Assembly (NCBI GenBank): GCA_041671525.1
Contig: JBAZBJ010000014.1
Span: 1 to 42,821, forward strand
Origin: UBA11098 sp041671525
GTDB taxonomy: Bacteria > Patescibacteriota > Minisyncoccia > Moranbacterales > UBA2206
DNA length: 42,821 nucleotides
Reading direction: 5' to 3'
Shown piece by piece: positions 39,301-42,821 of this stretch. Position numbers and translations under genes: made by a program. Under the pieces are notes generated by a model. That model did not search any database. It worked only from the letters and a program-made list of their open reading frames with translations, and was not told where the DNA came from. Position 1 is the stretch's first letter. Every line of letters begins with the position of its first letter.

Positions 39301-39489
39301 ATGTGGAATATGTTTTCTAAAGTAAAAAAAAGTTCTAAAGAAGAGGCAAAGCAAGTAATCTTGCGGGAATTTTTTAATTCCTCAGAACAAAAAAAGGCAG
39401 TTACAAGGGCGGCTCGTGAATCAGCAAAAGACCAACTAGCTATTCTCGAGAAGTACCAAGAATTGAAACTAAATAAAATCTGCCGATAG
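39301..39489 (+). CDS. Small helical protein after zeta toxin, candidate antitoxin
   Basis: 62 residues, almost all helical and charged (EEAKQVILREFFNSSEQKKA, then RAARESAKDQLAILEKYQEL). It begins 9 nt after the zeta-like gene and ends before a terminator, so both lie on one transcript. An antitoxin role is proposed from position, size and helical make-up only. Confidence 0.5.
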   Translation: MWNMFSKVKKSSKEEAKQVILREFFNSSEQKKAVTRAARESAKDQLAILEKYQELKLNKICR

Positions 39490-39524
39490 ATTGATTTGTG
39501 CATGATATAATTTCGAAATATTTT

Positions 39525-39549
39525 CCAGCTCAACTACGGGCTGGTTTTT
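39525..39549 (+). terminator. Terminator after the zeta unit
   Basis: CCAGC and GCTGG pair around TCAACTACGG, followed by five Ts. A close copy is found at 41723. Confidence 0.75.
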
Positions 39550-39747
39550 ATTTTTTAGTAATATGATATAAATATCAAAAAAAAGATCTGAAAAGATAAT
39601 CCAAAAAGTTATACAATTTTTAAAAAAAGTAAGGAGTTATCCACAGAGGCCTTGGCCCCTTAAGAAAGTGACTATGGGAAATAGGGTCGATATTTTCCTA
39701 AGGTTTTAATAACAAATTGTCGAAAGACTAAAATAAACATTAAAAAT
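39550..39747. other. Spacer with a lone DnaA-type box
   Basis: No frame is supported here. TTATCCACA occurs at 39637-39645, but without the operator or a clear -10 at the expected distance. Confidence 0.4.
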
Positions 39748-39954
39748 ATGGCAAAGTACAATAGAAATTCCGGGAAGCCAATAACAATTAAGGATATTCA
39801 GTCCGTCAGACAACTGGCAGTCAAAAATACCCCTACAGGAGTTATTAGTTTAAAAATCGGAAGGACAGAGGATTCTGTGAGAAGTATCGCTTCGCAGAAC
39901 AACATAAGTCTGAGACCGACAAATCAGTCTCCCTACAATAGAATAAAAAAATAA
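39748..39954 (+). CDS. 68-aa small HTH-like protein
   Basis: 68 residues. KPITIKDIQSVRQLAVKNTP followed by TGVISLKIGRTEDSVRSIASQNNISLRP has the look of a short helix-turn-helix, and ends TNQSPYNR. I recall similar short proteins in several bacteria with the same ending, all uncharacterised. It stands alone between the zeta unit and the HEPN gene. Confidence 0.55.
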   Translation: MAKYNRNSGKPITIKDIQSVRQLAVKNTPTGVISLKIGRTEDSVRSIASQNNISLRPTNQSPYNRIKK

Positions 39955-40079
39955 TTTTACATTTCGTTAGGGGATGAGGAATTACTTATCGCGTCGCAGA
40001 ATTTCAAGAATTTGACAGGATGACGTTTTGAGGACGGGGCATAAGGAATAATTCCAATTTGGAACGAAAAAATTATTTC

Positions 40080-40110
40080 AAAACAGGGCAAATAACCCTG
40101 TTTTGTTTTT
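40080..40110 (+). terminator. Terminator overlapping the HEPN gene promoter
   Basis: AAAACAGGG pairs with CCCTGTTTT (40096-40104) around CAAATAA, then GTTTTT. The HEPN -10 box follows within 6 nt. Confidence 0.75.
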
Positions 40111-40127
40111 GGTGGTATAATGGAAAT

Positions 40128-40862
40128 ATGGAAAAAATCAAAAACGTTCTCAGTGTGTTTGAAGATAATTTGAAACAAGTTGACCAGTTGGGAGAAATTG
40201 GTTCAGATGTTGGAAATATCCTTCTTGACATGCTTGAAAACCTAAAAAGTGATAATGAGCAAATGCCTGCCTTTTTGCCGTATAAGCAAAAATTGGATAA
40301 TGTTATTGATCAAATAAAAAAACTCAAGGATCATTCTATACTCACTAAAAAATATAGCATTATTTATAATCAGTCGGTTGTTTTAATTGTTGCTAGTTTT
40401 GAGTCGTTTATGAATGATCTAGTGCGAGATATAATAGACTATCATTCTGAGATAGTTAGCTGGCCAGAAAAGAAACAAATAAGCTTTGATCCGGATGTAT
40501 TAAAATATTCATCTCCAACTATAGGCGGTTTAATAATCAGGTCGTCGTTAAGAGAAAAATATAATTTCCAGGACTTGCAGAGCACAATAAATTTTCTGAA
40601 AGACTATCTTGGTCTTGAGGTCAACATTGTAAAGGATTTAAAGGATAGCTTAATTGAATGTCAAGCATTGAGGAATGCTATAATGCATAATTCTGCAAAA
40701 ATTGATGAGAGATTTTTGAAACAGGTTAGAAATATAAATACCAGTACTCAATATAACAATGGTGATCCAATAAATTTAAATAAAACTGATTACGCCAAGG
40801 CCAAAGATTCTTTTGAAAAATTTGCGTCAGAAATTGTTAGAATGGTATTAAGTAAAAAATAG
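40128..40862 (+). CDS. HEPN-domain-like protein
   Basis: A 244-residue helical protein. Near the end, ALRNAIMHNSAKID contains the R(N)xxxH motif (Arg182, Asn183, His187) of HEPN ribonucleases. The preceding SVVLIVASFESFMNDLV is the usual first helix of such domains. HEPN proteins act as RNases in toxin and defence systems, though some lack activity. The start at 40128 is favoured because TATAAT (40116-40121) lies 6 nt upstream, which would give a leaderless mRNA; the upstream ATG at 40059 lies within the terminator region. No MNT nucleotidyltransferase partner is next to it. Confidence 0.65.
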   Translation: MEKIKNVLSVFEDNLKQVDQLGEIGSDVGNILLDMLENLKSDNEQMPAFLPYKQKLDNVIDQIKKLKDHSILTKKYSIIYNQSVVLIVASFESFMNDLVRDIIDYHSEIVSWPEKKQISFDPDVLKYSSPTIGGLIIRSSLREKYNFQDLQSTINFLKDYLGLEVNIVKDLKDSLIECQALRNAIMHNSAKIDERFLKQVRNINTSTQYNNGDPINLNKTDYAKAKDSFEKFASEIVRMVLSKK

Positions 40863-40878
40863 GAATCACAAAATTAAT

Positions 40879-40891
40879 ACTTACCTCAATA
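40879..40891 (+). repeat. ACTTACCTCAATA repeat, copy 1
   Basis: The 13-mer ACTTACCTCAATA occurs here and at 41645-41657 and 41695-41707. Copies 1 and 3 continue with CGTATTAAAA. A shortened form (ACTTACCTCAA) is at about 34533. Confidence 0.75.
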
Positions 40892-40905
40892 CGTATTAAA
40901 AATTA

Positions 40906-41643
40906 ATGAACAGATTGAATTTGATTTTTTTAGACGCGGAAACCACCGGCACCGGGCCGACTGATCGATTGTGTCAGGTGGCTTTTAAATTTAACAACTA
41001 AGAATCCGAGGCACTTTTCAAACCGCCTGTGCCGATCCAGGTCGAGGCCATGTCAATTTCGCATATTACCAACAAGATGGTGGAAGAGAAGGAAGCGTTT
41101 ATTGGTTCGGAAATACACCAGCAATTGACGGATATTTTTGCCGGGGAAATTGTGCTGGTCGCGCACAACGCGCAATTCGATGCGGAAATGTTGCAGCGAG
41201 AAGGTGTCGAAGTTAAGGATCTGATCGACACTCTCAAAGTTGCGCATCATTTGGACAAGGAGGGAGCGATCCCGCGGTATAATTTGCAATACCTCAGGTA
41301 TTATCTGGATTTGGATGTGGAGGACGCGGTGGCGCACAACGCCTTGGGGGATGTGCGAGTTTTGGAAAAGCTCTTCGAGCGGCTTTTTCAAAAGATGCTG
41401 GTTGAACTCAAGGAGGAACAGGCAGTTATTGCGGAAATGATTGAAGTGTCCAAGAGGCCGATTCTTATGAAAAAATTTCCCTTTGGAAAATACAAAGGCG
41501 CAAAAGTGGCAGACATTGCCAAGACTGATCTTGGCTATCTCGGTTGGCTCCTGGATCAAAAAATCCAAGAGCGGAACCAAGGGATCAAAAACGATGAGAA
41601 TCTGATCTATACCTGCGAACATTATTTACGCGGCGATAATTAA
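40906..41643 (+). pseudogene. DnaQ-like 3'-5' exonuclease with internal stop
   Basis: The frame from ATG 40906 reads LIFLDAETTGTGPTDRLCQV, the ExoI motif with its DxE pair, and then hits TAA at 40999-41001. The same frame continues with ALFKPPVPIQVEAMSISHIT, VLVAHNAQFDAEML (ExoII), AVAHNALGDVRVLEKLF (ExoIII) and a C-terminal FPFGKYKGAKVADIA part (DUF3820-like). The family is about 245 residues, so a single nonsense codon splits an otherwise intact gene. A product from the internal GTG 41029 would lack ExoI and be inactive. Confidence 0.85.
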
Positions 41644-41644
41644 T

Positions 41645-41707
41645 ACTTACCTCAATACCCCCAGTAGCAGAACCAGGGGTTCGCTACGGGGTAAACTTAC
41701 CTCAATA
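41645..41707. repeat. CCCC...GGGG hairpin flanked by ACTTACCTCAATA repeats
   Basis: CCCC-A-GTAGC-A-GAACC pairs with GGTTC-GCTAC-GGGG (41659-41691), 14 base pairs with two bulges. The 13-mer ACTTACCTCAATA stands directly on both sides (41645-41657, 41695-41707), as a target duplication would. Confidence 0.75.
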
Positions 41708-41722
41708 CGTATTAAAAACATT

Positions 41723-41748
41723 CCAGCTCTCACGGGCTGGTTTTTTTT
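41723..41748 (+). terminator. Terminator upstream of rhuM-fic
   Basis: CCAGC pairs with GCTGG around TCTCACGG, followed by eight Ts. It is almost the same as the terminator at 39525. Confidence 0.8.
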
Positions 41749-41762
41749 GGTGGCTGAAATAG

Positions 41763-41816
41763 TTATCCACAGGAGGGAGGGTAGACATGAGAGAATATTA
41801 GTGATATAATATCACT
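41763..41816 (+). promoter_or_regulatory. rhuM-fic promoter: DnaA-type box and palindromic operator
   Basis: TTATCCACA (41763-41771), TAGACA (41782-41787), a 17-nt spacer and TATAAT (41805-41810) within the perfect AGTGATATAATATCACT (41800-41816), identical to the recQ operator. Confidence 0.8.
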
Positions 41817-41837
41817 ATAACAAACTAACACAAAAAC

Positions 41838-42716
41838 ATGACTAAGAAAAAACAAACAAAAAATCCAAAAGAAGGAGAAATTATAATTTATAAAGACAAG
41901 CGCGGGGAAATTGAGCTTGAGGTTAAACTTAATAAAGAGAGTGTGTGGCTGGATGCGCATCAGATAGCCAGTATTTTTGGCGTAAATCGTCCAGCAGTCG
42001 TTAAGCATGTTAACAATATTTATAAAACAAAGGAGTTGGATGAAAAATCAACCTGTTCCATTTTGGAACAGGTTGCCGCTGACGGTAAAATTCGCAGAAT
42101 GAATCTATATAATCTGGATATGATAATCTCTGTCGGCTATCGAGTCAATTCTCAAAGAGCGACCCAATTCCGCATCTGGGCGACCAATGTTTTGCGAAAT
42201 CATTTGCTGAAAGGCTACACCGTGAATCAGAAGCGTCTCCTGGAAGAAAAAGATAATTTTGAAAAATTGCAGAAAACCATCGCTTTTCTGCGTGAGAAAG
42301 TTCATGCCAAAACACTGAAAGGTCAAGAAGTGGAAATCATGGATCTGTTGGCGGACTATTCCCGCACGCTGACTTTCTTGGAACAATATGACAAGAGCAA
42401 GCTCAAAGAAGCGCGGGCGGGGAAAGCTAAGTTTGTTTTGCGCTACGAAGTTTGCCAACAGATCGTCACAGAAGTCAAAAGGGAATTGATGGCGAAAAAA
42501 GAAGCGGGCGACATCTTTGGCACGCAGCGCGGCGGCGCTTTCGAATCGGTCATCAAAAATCTCTACCAGACTTTTGGCGGCAAGGAACTCTATGCCAATC
42601 TGGAAACCAAAGCGGCGCATCTTTTGTATCTGGTCATCAAAGATCATCCATTTTCTGATGGCAACAAACGCATCGGGGCGTTCTTGTTTGTGTATTTTTG
42701 GCTCTTTAACAAATAG
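41838..42716 (+). CDS. RhuM-Fic protein, C-terminally truncated
   Basis: 292 residues. The N-terminus (about 15-135) is the RhuM/virulence-protein domain with SVWLDAHQIASIFGVNRPAVVKHV and NLYNLDMIISVGYRVNS. A coiled-coil-like stretch follows, then a Fic/Doc domain with HPFSDGNKRIG (His270), the nucleotide-transferase signature. Fic enzymes attach AMP or other groups to targets. The frame stops at TAG 42714-42716 after FLFVYFWLFNK, while relatives go on for about 40 residues. Another frame just downstream still reads like the missing end, so the gene has a damaged C-terminus. The Fic core could still fold. Confidence 0.8.
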   Translation: MTKKKQTKNPKEGEIIIYKDKRGEIELEVKLNKESVWLDAHQIASIFGVNRPAVVKHVNNIYKTKELDEKSTCSILEQVAADGKIRRMNLYNLDMIISVGYRVNSQRATQFRIWATNVLRNHLLKGYTVNQKRLLEEKDNFEKLQKTIAFLREKVHAKTLKGQEVEIMDLLADYSRTLTFLEQYDKSKLKEARAGKAKFVLRYEVCQQIVTEVKRELMAKKEAGDIFGTQRGGAFESVIKNLYQTFGGKELYANLETKAAHLLYLVIKDHPFSDGNKRIGAFLFVYFWLFNK

Positions 42717-42821
42717 TGTGTTGAATTAACATCAGAAATGGTATGAATGCGAGGGTTACTTTAGCAATATAATTATCAATGTTTCTAAATCCAAATGATA
42801 CTCTTTTAATCATCTTAATCT
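42717..42821 (+). other. Probable remnant of the RhuM-Fic C-terminus
   Basis: From about 42736 another frame reads RNGMNARVTLAI, stop, LSMFLNPNDTLLIILI. This resembles the family ending (NALVALALL.AQS.P..KD.MI.LI), but is broken by a frame change and a stop. The window ends here. Confidence 0.4.

Noticed and set aside
39637..39700. A fifth damage-type promoter at the lone TTATCCACA
   Set aside because: There is no palindrome and no -35/-10 pair at the required distance.
15627..41771. Repeated TTATCCACA boxes as a replication origin
   Set aside because: The boxes are single and kilobases apart, and most are tied to promoters. No cluster, no AT-rich unwinding region and no dnaA/dnaN nearby.
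1..42821. tRNA, rRNA, tmRNA or CRISPR arrays
   Set aside because: I looked for T-loop words, regular spaced repeats and conserved RNA cores and found none. Short RNAs could escape inspection by eye.

Overview
The window reads as a chromosome segment of a Candidate Phyla Radiation (Patescibacteria) bacterium, probably of the Parcubacteria type. The signs are a competence channel split into two proteins, long NDK and HisRS variants, bS21 next to YqeY, many small membrane or secreted proteins of unknown role, and AT-rich palindromic spacers between operon genes. TGA ends many genes and TGG is used normally, so the genetic code is standard and not the TGA-recoded one of Gracilibacteria/Absconditabacteria. 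No tRNA, rRNA or CRISPR array was seen.

Layout. 1-4.3 kb: end of a signal peptidase gene, hisS, rpsU, yqeY and two related Cys-rich secreted proteins. 4.4-8.9 kb: purL-purQ and two small orphan genes, each unit with its own promoter, strong Shine-Dalgarno (SD) and terminator. 8.9-14 kb: a broken 5' copy of ybeY, an inserted AAA/DUF4143 ATPase, intact ybeY, dgkA, ftsA and ftsZ. 14-15.6 kb: purE-purC. 15.6-20.7 kb: a LexA-like S24 repressor, then the anaerobic ribonucleotide reductase locus nrdR-nrdD-(separate glycyl-radical protein)-nrdG. 20.7-25.2 kb: a minus-strand 50-aa gene, DUF167, split comEC, ndk, rpmB on the minus strand and an M50 protease. 25.2-28.8 kb: str operon rpsL-rpsG-fusA. 28.8-36 kb: two 57-aa genes, an ABC-F ATPase, recQ, a transglutaminase-like protein, rubrerythrin, an acidic orphan and two membrane proteins. 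36-42.8 kb: an AT-rich, partly decayed defence/toxin island with a truncated Dam methylase fused to a DpnI-type nuclease operon, a zeta toxin, a HEPN protein, a broken exonuclease and a RhuM-Fic protein with a ruined C-terminus.

The strongest new signals are these. (1) A LexA-like regulon: the palindrome AGTGATATAATATCACT covers the -10 box of recQ, dam'/dpnI (one change) and rhuM-fic, with a two-mismatch copy at the lexA-like gene itself, and a perfect DnaA-type box TTATCCACA lies 8-10 nt upstream of every one of these -35 boxes. (2) A class III ribonucleotide reductase whose glycyl-radical domain is a separate protein with its own zinc ribbon. (3) A recent insertion at ybeY that left a duplicated gene start. 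(4) A DpnI gene placed exactly where a Dam methylase is cut off. (5) A family of short, SD-led genes, each with its own promoter or terminator, most missed by length cut-offs. (6) Self-complementary inter-gene spacers whose two arms share a changing short word.

Functionally, the conserved part covers translation, division, anaerobic dNTP supply under NrdR, DNA uptake and part of purine synthesis, which is uncommon in this group and may have been acquired. The right end is accessory.
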